A DNA stretch of 64,000 nt. Source: Colocasia esculenta. Lineage: Eukaryota; Streptophyta; Magnoliopsida; Alismatales; Araceae. The position numbers were made by a program, and so were the translations under genes. Position 1 is the first letter of the stretch; the number at the start of each line of letters is the position of its first letter. Where the stretch lies: the NCBI GenBank assembly GCA_014218235.1, contig CM024766.1:17395346-17459345 (forward strand), given 5' to 3'. The notes beneath the pieces were generated by a model. The model was not told the origin of the DNA. It searched no databases and saw nothing but the letters and a program-made list of their open reading frames with translations. This document shows positions 1 through 10,816 of the stretch, piece after piece.

Positions 1-52
1 CCGACACGATACCAGACACTGGAATCACGTTGTCTGGTTCGGACGTGATTCT
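1..52. repeat. Two interlocked perfect inverted repeats in LTR Z
   Basis: Bases 11-18 (ACCAGACA) are the exact reverse complement of 31-38, and bases 22-30 (GAATCACGT) are the exact reverse complement of 43-51. The arms interleave, which is the topology of an H-type pseudoknot. CCGA at 1-4 also complements TCGG at 39-42. It probably belongs to a palindrome cluster cut by the window edge. Confidence 0.7.
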
Positions 53-1717
53 AAGCTTTAACCCGAAAATGTAGAAAACCGACTGATCCTCTTACCATGC
101 TTATATCTCTCTATCTAATGATATTTAGACAAAACATTCAACATGAAATATGAGCAGGACAACTATTAGAAGAACTTTCATGATGGGGGTTTGATCTAAT
201 TCGGTCTCAAAACGTGTGCATAATAAGAAGAATGTGAAAAGCCCTAACTGTACGCGACTTAGGGAAAACGACTAATACTCCATGTATACTCCATGGAAAT
301 TGGGCAAATCAAGTGCAAATGAACCTAGACTTGAAGCTCTACAAGATGATATTGGTTTTCATTAATCTTGGCCCAAGAACACCTACCTTTGAATGCTAAG
401 AACTCCCTGCAGGTTTCTGGGTCGATGCAGAACGAGGTTGAGGAAGACGACGTTTTCCCCAACCGTTCTCCTCTCCTCCAGCACCCTAGGCTTGCTGCTC
501 ACGACCCCAACTTGTTGCTAAACCTTCCCTAAACTTTTTGTGATGAACTCTTATAGTTTTAGGGTGTATTTACATGTCCTAATGGGACTAGGAAAGGGGG
601 CTACGAATTCTGCTTTCTATTTTCCAAAATTTGGGATTCTCTCACCCAAAGGAGGTAGCTACACCATGGAAAGGTGTCATATAGGGTTGGCCACGATTTG
701 GCTTGCCATGCATGGCCATTACCACTAATTTTAACCCTAATTTACCCTCCCTAATCACTGCATAATTACATACATGAATTTTTGGGTATTTTCTTGTCCC
801 AATTTTTATCCTTGGGCCAAATGTGCTCCATTGGCTCAATCTTGTTAATGGGTTATTAATACATGATGTTGGAAGTCTCTCCAACATGTTTATTTAATTT
901 ATGGTCGGGTTATTATTCTGCGTTAACAATTTTTCGACTTAGTTTCCTAATTCAGGTAACTTGGTCACGTGTGACGTACATTCAGCCAATCAGATTTTTC
1001 ATTGCACGAATTCCTTTGTGGAATGCTTAGGGATAATATTTGGGGTTGGTTTATAATTTTTACGGAATTTTTCGATGTGTTTTCTCACATACGGTAGTGG
1101 TACGTAAGTTCTATCATTCCGATAATACAGAAGTTATTTATTTACTATTTTCATACTTGAATTTGTTCATGGGTCATAAGTTGTCCATTGGTCCAATTTA
1201 TTTTATGGACTATCCCCACATATTGTTTGGAGTCCACCCATCATTTTAATTTGGTTCATGATCATATTTTATACACATGATAATGGATTTTCCAACTTAT
1301 TTCCTAATTACGATAATAAGTCACACTAACTCTTAAATATACCCCAAATGACTTTTATTGACCCAAATTTCTTAATGGATCATTAGAGAATATTATTTGA
1401 AGTCCATCTATGATTTTTATTTAATTTTCTGACTCATCTAAGTATGTGTGATAATGATTTCCTAACTTATTCCCTGATTACGATACTCAGTCGCGAAACG
1501 CCTTAAACTTGGATCATCCGATTTTCCTTTGCACGAATTTCTCTGTGGGTCATTAGGGAGTATTATTTAGAGTTAAACTATGGTTATTATGAAAATTTTT
1601 AATGGGTTTTTGTATGTATGATAATGACACGTGCATTTTTGCTATTTCACAAATATTGAATTTATCATTTTCAATTTATTTCTAATTTTCCAATTACCGA
1701 ATTTTCGGGGTGTTACA
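1..1717 (-). mobile_element. Z: partial LTR of a Ty3/gypsy element, terminal 1.7 kb
   Basis: This AT-rich stretch ends in GGGGTGTTACA at 1717, the same kind of terminus as the LTRs of A, B and D. Immediately after it the Tat-type polyprotein of the host element resumes, so 1717 is an element end. The order of landmarks along the plus strand (CCTACCTTT near 382, a CT-rich block, then AT-rich sequence with repeated 'atgggtcatta'-like phrases) matches the minus-oriented LTRs of A and B, which suggests a minus orientation. The rest of Z lies left of the window, so neither its target duplication nor its class (solo or full) can be judged. No convincing ORF. Confidence 0.75.
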
Positions 1718-1730
1718 CTATCGCCCAAAG

Positions 1731-2340
1731 ACTTCCATCAAAGCACAGGCGCTAGCAGACTTCGTGGCAGAATGCTCTATCCCTGCCGAGATGGACCCTC
1801 CACTGGCAGACGAACCCCCGTGAGAGCTCTACGTGGACGGGTCCTCTTGTGTCATAGGGAGCGGTGCAGGGCTGGTCCTCATATCCTTAGAGGGTTTAGA
1901 GTTCCAGTATGCCCTTAGGTTATGCTTCACTGCCTCTAACAACGCAGTCTAATACGAAGCACTGCTGTCCAAAATCAGAATGGCTAGACACCTCGGAGCA
2001 CTTTGGCTACGAGCCTTCAGCGACTCGCAGCTGGTCGCCAGCCAAGTCAATGGGCAGTTCGAGACGAGGGAACCCCGCTTGGTGCAATACCTCCAGCAAG
2101 TCAAGCGCCAGGTAGAAGGCCTCCTCTACTTTGAAGTAGTACATGTTCCTTGAGAACAGAACGTGCAGGCAGATGTACTCGCTAGACTAGCATCTTTAGG
2201 CGACATCGCCCACTCACGATCTGTATTCATTGAAGAGCTCACCTCGCCGAGCACAGAGATAGATATCGTGGCTATAGGGGACGTCCAACCAGCCTCGAGC
2301 TGGAAGGATCCTATCCTTGCCTATATCCTCTGAGGTGAGC
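1731..2340 (+). pseudogene. T: RNase H domain, broken
   Basis: In the frame starting at 1731 the translation begins with a linker ending ALADFVAECS and then shows LYVDGSSCVIGSGAGLVL, the first acidic motif of a Tat-type RNase H. ASNNAV, a second conserved block, follows. The later block LARLASLGD closes the domain. In-frame stops follow 'ADEPP', 'NNAV', 'VVHVP' and 'AYIL'. The 5' side is cut off by LTR Z at 1717. Family assignment is from motif reading only. Confidence 0.75.
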
Positions 2341-2437
2341 TTCCTAATGACCAAGCGGAGACCTGCCAGGTCAGATTGCGAAGAGGTTCACCATCACCGA
2401 AGGGCAGCTATACAGGTGCTCTCTCTCAAGGTCTCTC

Positions 2438-3165
2438 TTGAAGTGCCCAAGTCCTGTCGAAGCAACACCGCCAATTGAAGAGGTGCATGAAGGTCTGTGC
2501 GGAAGCCACTTGGGCGGGAGGACTTTGGCTCACACCATCCTCCGAACAGGGTTCTGGTGGCTAACTTTGCAAAAGGACTGCTTGTCCTATGCGAAGAGGT
2601 GCTCGGAATGTCAGAAGTTCAGTCAACTCATTCATCAGCTTGCCGGACAACTACACTCCCTCTTTGAGCCACGACCCTTTGCTCAGTGGGGAATTGATAT
2701 CATGGGACCATTCCCAGAAGTTCAAGGTAGGAAGAAGTTCCTCCTGGTCGCCATTGACTACTTCACCAAGTGGATCAAAGCAGAACCAGTCGCCACCATC
2801 ACCGATTGGGCAAGTTAGAAGTTCGTATGGAAGAACATTTTGTGCTGATTCGGCGTCCCGAAGGTATTCACGACCAATAATGGGAAGCAGTTCGATAGCA
2901 CGTTCTTCAAACAGAAGTGCTTGGAGCTCAGCATCTACAACCACTTCACCTCGGTAGCACATCCCCAGACAAACAGTTTGGTAGAAAATGCTAACCGAAC
3001 ACTGCTGCATGGGATACACAAGAGGGTTGTGGCAGCAGGAGGTTCGTGGGAAGAAGAGCTACCTAATGTACTTTGGTGCCACCAAACAACTGCTCCGGTT
3101 GCCATCGGGGAGACCCCCTTCCACTTGGCCTATGGCACAGAGGCTGTGGTGCCTTTGGTGTTGGA
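2438..3165 (+). pseudogene. T: integrase, N-terminal zinc domain and most of the catalytic core
   Basis: The product would insert element cDNA into chromosomes. The zinc domain is visible as a His-containing start (VHEGLCGSHLGG) and a CSEC pair. The core shows the first catalytic Asp in WGIDIMGPFPE and a Glu in LVENANRTLLHG. The middle catalytic block reads TNNGKQFD, where Asp is expected after the first Thr, so the second catalytic Asp is replaced by Asn. A stop lies after 'ITDWAS' at 2816 and another before 'FGVPKVF'. The frame is cut after 'VVPLVL' at 3165 by solo LTR S1 and continues at 5325. Confidence 0.85.
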
Positions 3166-3890
3166 TTGAGATGGCACTAATGATGTCCTAGAGGGAGGTG
3201 AATAGGACTTCTTGCGCTTTAAATTTTTTTATCTGAAAGTAGACAACACTAAGTAAAGTTGTTAGCATTTAGTGTAGTGTGTGAAACAAGTGTAAATTGG
3301 TGGAAACAATCACACAAATGCACAAGAAATTTTATTCTGGATCGGCCCTTCCCACATGGAAGTCCTACGTCCAGTCCCCAAGCAACCTCTTGGGATTTCA
3401 CTAACTGCCAAGAAAACTTGGCCTTCTCTCAACCTGAGAGGTATTACAATCCCACTTGTTCCCAAGCAAGTCTTCCCTTAACCAGGGGTATAAAGACTAC
3501 CTATATTATAGGTCTTCTCTTCACAAGAGGGGCTCTACAGGAAACAAACCTCCTGCGGGTTATCTAAAACAACAATGAGAAACACTGGTATGTCTACTTA
3601 GAAGGATGAGCAAACACAGAGAATTCAGAAAGAATTACAAATAAGAGTTGCAGCTCTAACTCTTTCTGAATCTAACAGGGTGGACTGAAGAATAGATCTA
3701 GAGTTACAAATGCCACCCTATAGAAAAAGACTTCTAAGAACTTGAGAGCTTGGAGGTTTGCGGACTGAGGAGACAGCTCTCTTTCTTTCAATTCAATAGA
3801 AGGCTTTTTGGATACTCTTGCTTGCAAATTTAGATGGGAGTTGTGTTGCTATCTCTCTGTCTAAGTTGCTTGTTTTGTTCAAAACTCCGG

Positions 3891-3900
3891 CTTTTATATA
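3891..3900 (-). promoter_or_regulatory. S1: TATA box of the LTR promoter
   Basis: The minus strand reads TATATAAAAG, about 1.4 kb from the LTR start and about 0.7 kb before its end. This is a likely U3/R boundary mark. The palindrome array lies upstream of it. Confidence 0.6.
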
Positions 3901-4686
3901 TGCTTCAGAGGCCTTAAGTTTCCATTTGAAACTGGCCGTTAGAGAACTAGCCGTTTGAAGAGTAGCCGTTGATCCTTTGGATGTAGATGCTGTTGAGACT
4001 CTTGTTATTCAACAGTCCTTCAGCCTTTTGGATTTCCAACATCTTCAGGCTATGCTTGTAGCTTCACGGATTGATAGAAAGTCCTCATTAATTGTTCTGT
4101 AAAACTCCATGCTGAAGACTGAGGGCAAGGCATGCTTCATAAATGTTCTGCAAGAAAGGACAAGATAGAAGAAGATGGCTCCATACTTTCGGAGGTAGGT
4201 GAGATGGAAATATATAGAAAGTAAAAAAAGAACCTCGGATGGACAGAAGTTCAGTGCAATAAAAAGCAGACAGACAGTTGCATCCAGAAGGTAAGGAGAG
4301 GTTCTGACAGTGGTAGGTGAACTCCTGACAGATACCCCATGCAGCTTATACTTACCATCGCATTTACTACAAGGCAACTGTCAAAAGAGAGAAGAACTGA
4401 ACTTCTGATAAAAAGCAAGAGACCAATTTGTATAATAATTTCAGATCTATTCAAAGATATTTTATGTGGTCATTTTGAATATAAATTATCCTACCTAACA
4501 GAATATTTAAATGATGGTAAAAATAAAGAGCATTATTTTGTAGGATATGCAATTGTTAATCATTCTGTAAGAGATCCCATAGGGATAACACACATATTGA
4601 ATTACTTAAAATCAAGATTGCATGGATTTTATGAAATGACAAATTCATACAGAAATTATTATTAAGTACATAGAAGTTGATAGTAC

Positions 4687-5107
4687 ACTTCGACTTTCCT
4701 GAAGTCGGAATCATAGAAGAGGGATACAAGATGAACTTTGACTCTACAGAAGTCACAAAGAGACTAATCACAAAATTCGACTTTCGAGAAGTCGGAGTGG
4801 TAAACATCAATCAGTCATACTTCGACTTTTGAGGAGTCGGAGTGCAAACAACAACAGACTTCGACTTTCAAAGAGTTGGAGTATAATACAGAGACTTCGA
4901 CTTCTCAAGAGTCGGAGTAAGAGGACTTCGACTTTTCAGAAGTCAGAGTGAAAGTGTTCATCAATTGATACCTTACTTCAACTTTAAGAGAGTCAGAGTC
5001 TAGACTTTGACTTCTAAGAAGTCAAAGTACTAACAAACTTCGACTTTCGAAGAGTCAGAGTACAGTTCTCAGATGGTTCAACACTTCGACTTTTCTAGAG
5101 TCGGAGT
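4687..5107 (-). repeat. S1: array of about ten 25-bp imperfect palindromes
   Basis: Units of the form ACTTCGACTT-n5-AGTCGGAGT recur at roughly 4687, 4765, 4819, 4857, 4892, 4925, 4976, 5003, 5038 and 5083. Each could fold back on itself. Spacers differ in length and sequence, so only the palindromes are conserved. Palindrome arrays in the U3 part of Sirevirus LTRs are known from work on maize Sireviruses. Confidence 0.85.
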
Positions 5108-5324
5108 CCACAGTAGGAGTTAGTATGGTACATAGCATACGCTGTGGACTTAAAGAAATTTCGTGTGTTGATATATAGTATTATATAAATGTTATTTATG
5201 GTATATTTCAATAAATTTGTTTGTAGAGATACTCTTAAAAGATTTTGTTATAGTAAAACCACAATATTTTTAAAGAGATAGATGTTCAACAAATCTTCTA
5301 AAGGACAGTTGCTCAACATTTGGA

Positions 5325-5438
5325 AGTCACACTCCCAAAACTCCGCACAGGCCACTTTGATGAAGCATCTAACAATCGCGCACTGAGGGAAAACCTGGAC
5401 ATGCTCGGCGAATGTCAGAACGACGTTAGCATAAGGTC
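5325..5438 (+). pseudogene. T: integrase, continuation between S1 and A
   Basis: The frame that stopped at 3165 resumes here and reads 'TLPKLRTGHFDEASNN' followed by 'RALRENLDMLGECQND'. This matches the post-catalytic region of Tat-type integrases. It is cut again at 5443 by element A; the next codons are found after 16370. Confidence 0.85.
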
Positions 5439-5443
5439 GGTAT

Positions 5444-8360
5444 TGTAACGCCCCGATGCGGAATATCGGAGCGATATTAAAGTTATTAAATAGTACCGAG
5501 CGAAAGATAAAGGTCAAACCATTGCACAATTGGAATAATACCACATAAAATCCGACTTCATTAATAGTTCATCAAATAACTATTACATCCATTGATCAGA
5601 GCCAAAACTAGGGCTTATAGTACTTTATTCAAATCCAAACTATTACATAACGGCTAACCACTGACTAACTCATAACTATACCAACTAACTACTAAGCAGT
5701 GATTGCTGAAATGGTCACTCTTGGACATCATCCTCGTTCCCATCCTCGTGCGTGTGGTAATCGCCATCCGACTCACCTGAACACAGGGAATAAATACACA
5801 GGATGAGCGAATAACGCCCAGTAGGACTTAATATCTCATGAGAACAAGCATGCTTTAAATGATTAATGTCTTAAAAGGGCAGGGTAACTAGAGAGAATAG
5901 TCATGCAAGTATAATAACGATGGCAAGAGAATACTAGCACTTGTACAGGGAAATAGCACAACAAGAACGATAAATGGAATGGCCATGTAACGATAATAGC
6001 ATGTAACGATAGCACTTGTATAGCACTTGAATAGATTGCACTTGTATTGATAGCACTTTGATTGTCATAGATTAATGTTGATAGTACAATAGCACTAAGT
6101 GCATGCCGTACACACCCTTGATCATTTTAACTCCCATGGACACTAGCACTTTTCGGGCACACTCCCCAAAACTAGATCGGGCCCCATTGTGCTAGCATAA
6201 ATCATTTTCTTATCTTAGATAATCATAGAAATGGCCAAGAGAGTACCAAGAATAGATGAGAGCAATAGATGAATAGATGAGAGTATAGAGTGAAAGTGAA
6301 CAGATGAGAGTAACGCGATAGTAGATGAGATAGGGATATATTCATAAAACAATGTTAAACATCGATAGTAATAGTTGCACAGCACTAGGTCGGGTACCGG
6401 CAGTCTGGTAGAAGTCACCACCGCCCACTAGCCGTGCTATGAACACAGGCCAGATGGTCCGGCATGATCACAAGGTAAGAAGGATACACACTAAGGCTGG
6501 TTAGATCGTATTGATCCCTAGGGTGTAATGGGTGTTAAGGGTACAACCAGCTCGTCGGCTAATGACGTGCGCCAAAGCCAAGAAGACTTACGGAGGCCTT
6601 GACAAGGAGTCCCGGACCCATTCGGGAGTATTCCCAGTGGAGAGGTGGTCCATGCCAAGGGAAAGTGTAGAAACTAGGGTCCGTCGTGCCTCGAGTGCTC
6701 GAAGGCCGAGGGAAACAATCACGGTATTCAAATCATGCGATTAAATTGAAGACAAGTGTAAATAATTAAATAAGGGAGTTTATTAATTAATTTCACTTAA
6801 TTACCAGATACATTATTGAGTGATTTAAATAGGTTTAATGGCAACCATGAATGTTTATTGTGTGCAAGTGTATAGAAATCAAGAGAACATGTATGATTGT
6901 GCACATAGCTTTTAAATTAATAGATTTCATGTAATTATTATCCATTAATAATTATCATATCAAAATTGTTCATAACAATGTTTAATTAAGACTAGATAGG
7001 GTTTAATTGACATCATTAGCAGGGGTATAAGTGATATTTCAGGTTTTGGCCGCTATACTGCTGCCGCGACAGGGGTAGCTGTCGCATTCAGATAGCGACG
7101 CAAGGCCCGGTCGCGTTCTGCTGAACCGACCACTAGGGTCGAACCCGGCCAGGTCGTGACATGTCGACCCATCGCGTTCAGTCGGGCCGTCGCGACTCCA
7201 GAAGGTGGCCCTATCCCAGAAAAGGAGTTTTGCCCCTTTTCCAGATGGGTTCTATCCCTCCATACATGACATAGTTCACTTCAAAAATCAATATAAAATC
7301 ACAAAAAGCTCCAAAAATCAAGAAATCAGTTTTAAACGAAACTAGACATAGAGATCTATCACTAGGCATGATTAATTAGAAAACAAACATGTAGAGGACA
7401 TGCTTTTATTAGGTTACTTTTCGGTGACCTAAACATGCATAGTCTTGAATAAATGAATTAATTGGCAGTGGTCACATGATGAAAATTGGGGCAAGTAGGG
7501 GCGTTTGAAAGCTAACAACATGTAGTATTTATGAGATTTATTTCATGGTATGGGGTCGAGTACATTCATGGATTGTAAGCAATGAATAGGGTTCGGGTGC
7601 ATGGAGACTGACAGAGATTGAAACATTTAATACTCCATCATGGAGCCACAAAAATTGGGCAAACCATAGGGCTTTGCAAGAGGGGATCATGGTCTCCCTA
7701 GGGTAAATTTCAATTAGTTCGTGCTTGAGAGATTTCCTACCTTTCACGCGTTTAAGAAATCCTAGGGTTTTGTGACGTGGAGAAGATGAAATCCCTTGCT
7801 CCTCCTCCTCCTCCTCCTCCTTGCTTCTTCGTCCACAGCCTTTCTCCTTCGTCTCCGAGAGCTCTAGCCACGATCTATGGGGTTGATGGGCCAAATTGGG
7901 GTGTTTAACTTGCTAATAGAGTCCTAACACATTAAAACTCTCTTCTCCTCTTCAAACTCCGAAATTCCACAATTATCTCTATTATTTCTAGCATTTATCC
8001 ACCTAATAGGGTAGGGACGAGACCTAATCTCATGGCCAAAGGGTTAGGATGGGATGTGGTCTCTTGTTTTGGATATATATAGGTTATTTAACATTTATCT
8101 TAACCCCTTTCTATTTATTAATTAATTAGGTACGAAATTCACTTAATTAACTCCCATCCCATGATGGGCTCTTCACAATTGGGTCTATTCCTTCATGTTT
8201 GGGCCATTAATACAACCCACTCCTAATTTTAGTTAATGGGTATTGATTTAATGCCCTTTTATTTCAAAATTTTTCTCTTTATTCTAAATTAACTCTATTT
8301 ATCACATTTATTAATTAAAATTTTATTTTATTTGGGATTTTAAAAATCAAGTTTGCTACA
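5444..8360 (-). mobile_element. A: 3' LTR (left copy)
   Basis: Direct repeat of 13400-16365. It carries the palindrome cluster at 7060-7205, a conserved hairpin at 5805-5819 with a splice-acceptor-like end at about 5779, and a donor-like GTAGG near 7736. An LTR-borne reading frame (7538-7894 minus) is enlarged by a CTC triplet run at about 7799-7820 that the other copy lacks. I regard that frame as probably non-coding. Confidence 0.92.
7060..7205. repeat. A: GTCGCGAC-type palindrome cluster, left LTR
   Basis: CG-rich 150-bp island in an AT-rich LTR, built of variants of GTCGCGAC and TGTCGCG. Several units are decayed by CG to TG or CA changes. It lies downstream of the likely promoter of the minus-oriented LTR. 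Confidence 0.75.
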
Positions 8361-8374
8361 TCCTCCCCCTCTTA
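8361..8374 (-). other. A: polypurine tract
   Basis: The minus strand reads AAGAGGGGGAGGA directly before the LTR start TGTAGC. This is the expected primer for plus-strand DNA synthesis. Confidence 0.85.
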
Positions 8375-8403
8375 AAAAGAATTTGGTCCTCAAATTCAGA
8401 TGA

Positions 8404-9521
8404 TCATAAGGGAAAGAGAGACTTACTAAATAATTCTGAATAATTCTGGTGCATGGCGGCTTCGGGTTCCCACATGGCTTCTTTGACTTCATGATTTCTC
8501 CAGAGTATCTTGGCCACAGGTATAGCTCGATTTCGAAGTTGTTGCATCTTCTTGTCTAATATTTTCACCGGCTTCTCTTCATAGGTCATATCTTTATTCA
8601 AAATGATATCATCATAGCTGATTACATGTGAGGGATCATACGCATACTTCTTCAGCATTGACACATGGAAGACATTGTATACTATAGAAATTGAGGAGGT
8701 AGTGCCAAACGATACGCCACCTCGCCAACTCTATTTAATACCTCAAATGGACCTATGAATCTTGGCATCAACTTGCCTTTCATCCCAAACCTTTGAAATC
8801 CTTGGGTCGGGGATACCTTCAGCATCACATGATCTCCAGTTTGAAATTCTAAATCTCTTCTTTTCTTGGCTGCATAGCTTTTCTGCCTGGATTGGGCTAT
8901 CTTAATCCTGTCTCTAATGATCTGTATATCCCTGCTGGTGTTCTGCACCATGTCTGGTCCCAGCCATTGCTGCTCACTGACTTCATTCCAACAGACTGGC
9001 GATCTAAAGCTTCTGCCATACAGTGCTTCAAATGGTGCCATTTTAATGCTGGCCTGATAGCTATTATTGTAGGAAAATTCTATTAAGGATTGTTGTTCAT
9101 TCAAGTACCCCTCAAAGTCTATAGTGCAGGCTCATAGCATGTCTTCCACAATCTGGTTTGTTCTTTCTGTCTGCCCATCTGTCTGTGGGTGGAATGCTGT
9201 GCTAAAATTAAGTTTTGTGCCTAAAGCTGTTTGAAGTCCCTTCCAGAATCTAGATGTGAATCTGGGGTCCCGATCTGAGACAATGGATACGAGGACTCCA
9301 TGTAGTCTCACTATCTCCTTTACATATATGGCTGCAAGTACATCCACACTCCATGTACTCTTAATTGCAAGGAAATGTGCGGACTTAGTCAAACGGTCCA
9401 TAATTACCCAAATAGCATCAAGTCCACCATGAGTTCGGGGTAAACCCATGATGAAATCCATTCCGATGCTTTCCCACTTCCATTCAGGTATATCCAGGGG
9501 TCTAAGTACACCCGCAGGACG
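8404..9521 (-). pseudogene. A: integrase core, C-terminal domain and chromodomain-like tail
   Basis: Reading on the minus strand, the core has all three catalytic acids: GMDFIMGLP, VSDRDPRFTSRFW and QTDGQTERTNQ. A stop follows 'VEDML' near 9132. The C-terminal domain continues with FEALYGRS and GPFEVLNRVGEVAY. A frameshift near 8680 separates the tail, which reads EEKPVKILD and later VAKILWRNHEVKEAMWEPE. That pattern fits the chromodomain-like module of Tekay chromoviruses, which targets integration to chromatin. The N-terminal junction at 9521 adjoins the captured LTR fragment. Confidence 0.88.
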
Positions 9522-9952
9522 AGGGCTTGACTTTTCGGGCAGGCAGGTTGCGACGGGGTCATGTGAGGGTCGCGACGGGGTCAACAGACCGGGCAACCAG
9601 ATCGCGACGACCGGCCCTATCGCGATCAGATCGCGACAGGATGCTCTATCGTGACACCCCTGTGAACGCGGCCTATCGGGCCGTCGTGTTTACAGGGTCT
9701 GTGTCCGAGTCCGATAGGGAGAGTATGGTGCATTGGATTGCGGACCAGACTTTCCAGGTTTTGACATAGGGTTGTTCAAAAATTAAGAACAAATTGTACA
9801 GTACATGAAAAATCACGAAACTAGTTTTAAACAGATCCAGACATATATGGGTACTTCCAATAAATCAGAATCTAGAATCAACGAAAGATTTAGCATGGTT
9901 TAATAAAGAGTATTCATGACGAACATAGAACAAGGTACAGTTGGGATCAATG
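9522..9952 (-). repeat. A: LTR-derived fragment captured inside the integrase gene
   Basis: The integrase zinc domain stops at HCLTCQ (9953) and coding resumes at RPAG (9521). The 431 bases between do not encode the usual short linker. They look like a piece of LTR: first a CG-rich cluster of GTCGCGAC variants (9548-9660), then an AT-rich part with CTAGTTTTAAAC, which also occurs in the LTRs of B and in similar form in A. It lies in the same direction as A's own LTRs but has clearly diverged from them. Confidence 0.7.
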
Positions 9953-10816
9953 CTGACAGGTGAGGCAGTGCGCGGCATGCTCAGCCACCTCACGCTTCAT
10001 GTTGGGCCACCAAAATGACCTTTTCATGTCTTGGTATATCTTGGTTGCACCTGGGTGAATTGTATACTTAGTCTTGTGGGCTTCATTCATCAACTTCCTC
10101 TTTAATTCTTCATTGTCAGGCACACAAGTCCTGGTTTGGAATAGTATTCTCCCATCCTCAGTGATGAAGAAATTAGGTTTGTCTGTTATGGTTTCCCTGA
10201 CTCGGATCAAGAATGGGTTGTTATCCTGCTGCTCCCTGATCTCAGCAAAGATGTCAGGTTGAGCTCTAAGATTGGAAACTAACATCTTATCACTTCTCTG
10301 CTCAATATTTAGATCCAGACTGGCGAACTGTTCTAATAATTGCATCTCACTCATGACTAAACAAGATAAGGATGCTAATGGCTTCCTACTAAGTGCATCA
10401 GCTACTGCATTACCTTTGCCTGGGTGATATTGAATATTGAAATCAAAATCCTTCAGGTACTCCAGCCATCTCCTTTGTCTCATATTAAGCTCCTTCTGAG
10501 AAAACAAGTACTTCAGACTCTTGTGGTTGGAGTAGACGATGAATTGCTCTCCATACAGGTAATGCCTCCAGATCTTAAGTGCAAATACCACATCATCTAG
10601 TTCTAAGTCATGGATAGGGTAATTGACTTCATGAGGCTTCAACTATCTTGATGAATATGCTATTACTTTCTCATTCTGCATTAATACACAGCCTAGATCG
10701 ATTCCAGATGCATCAGTGTAGACTGAGAATCCTTCGCCCTCGGCTGGTAACGCGAGGACGGGTGCAGATGTTAAACATTGCTTCAGTCTCTGAAAGCTTT
10801 TCTCGCACTCCTTGTT
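9953..10816 (-). pseudogene. A: RNase H and integrase zinc domain
   Basis: RNase H degrades the RNA strand during cDNA synthesis. Seen on the minus strand: YTDASGID near 10710, HDLELDDVVFALK near 10600 and YSNHKSLKYL near 10520, where YSDHKSL is usual, so one catalytic Asp is Asn. The TGG/CAG-type codon before LKPHE is a stop at about 10643. The zinc domain of integrase follows, with TIHPGATKIY and HCLTC. The part 10643-10816 links to the reverse transcriptase and contains a stop after 'KENPYV'. Confidence 0.87.

Larger units (their letters stand above)
3167..5318 (-). mobile_element. S1: Sirevirus-type (Ty1/copia) solo LTR, 2152 bp
   Basis: On the minus strand it starts TGTTGAGC and ends ATCTCA. 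It shows features I know from Sirevirus LTRs: a C-rich 'CTATTCACC...CTCTAGGACATC' type end (here at 3186-3206), repeats of AACGGCTA near 3930-3970, a TATA box and an array of palindromes upstream of it. Host integrase sequence TTGGA is duplicated at 3161-3165 and 5320-5324, with one extra T between the duplication and each end. No internal domain or second LTR is present, so it is a solo LTR left by recombination. Confidence 0.85.

Noticed and set aside
4687..5107. CRISPR-like array of regularly spaced palindromes
   Set aside because: Plant nuclear DNA, irregular spacers, imperfect units and location in an LTR upstream of a TATA box; it is a Sirevirus palindrome array.
7538..7894. Minus frame of 118 aa in the LTR of A, shared by 15542-15808
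   Set aside because: It is LTR leader sequence copied with the LTR; the Glu run comes from a CTC microsatellite, and no known domain is seen.
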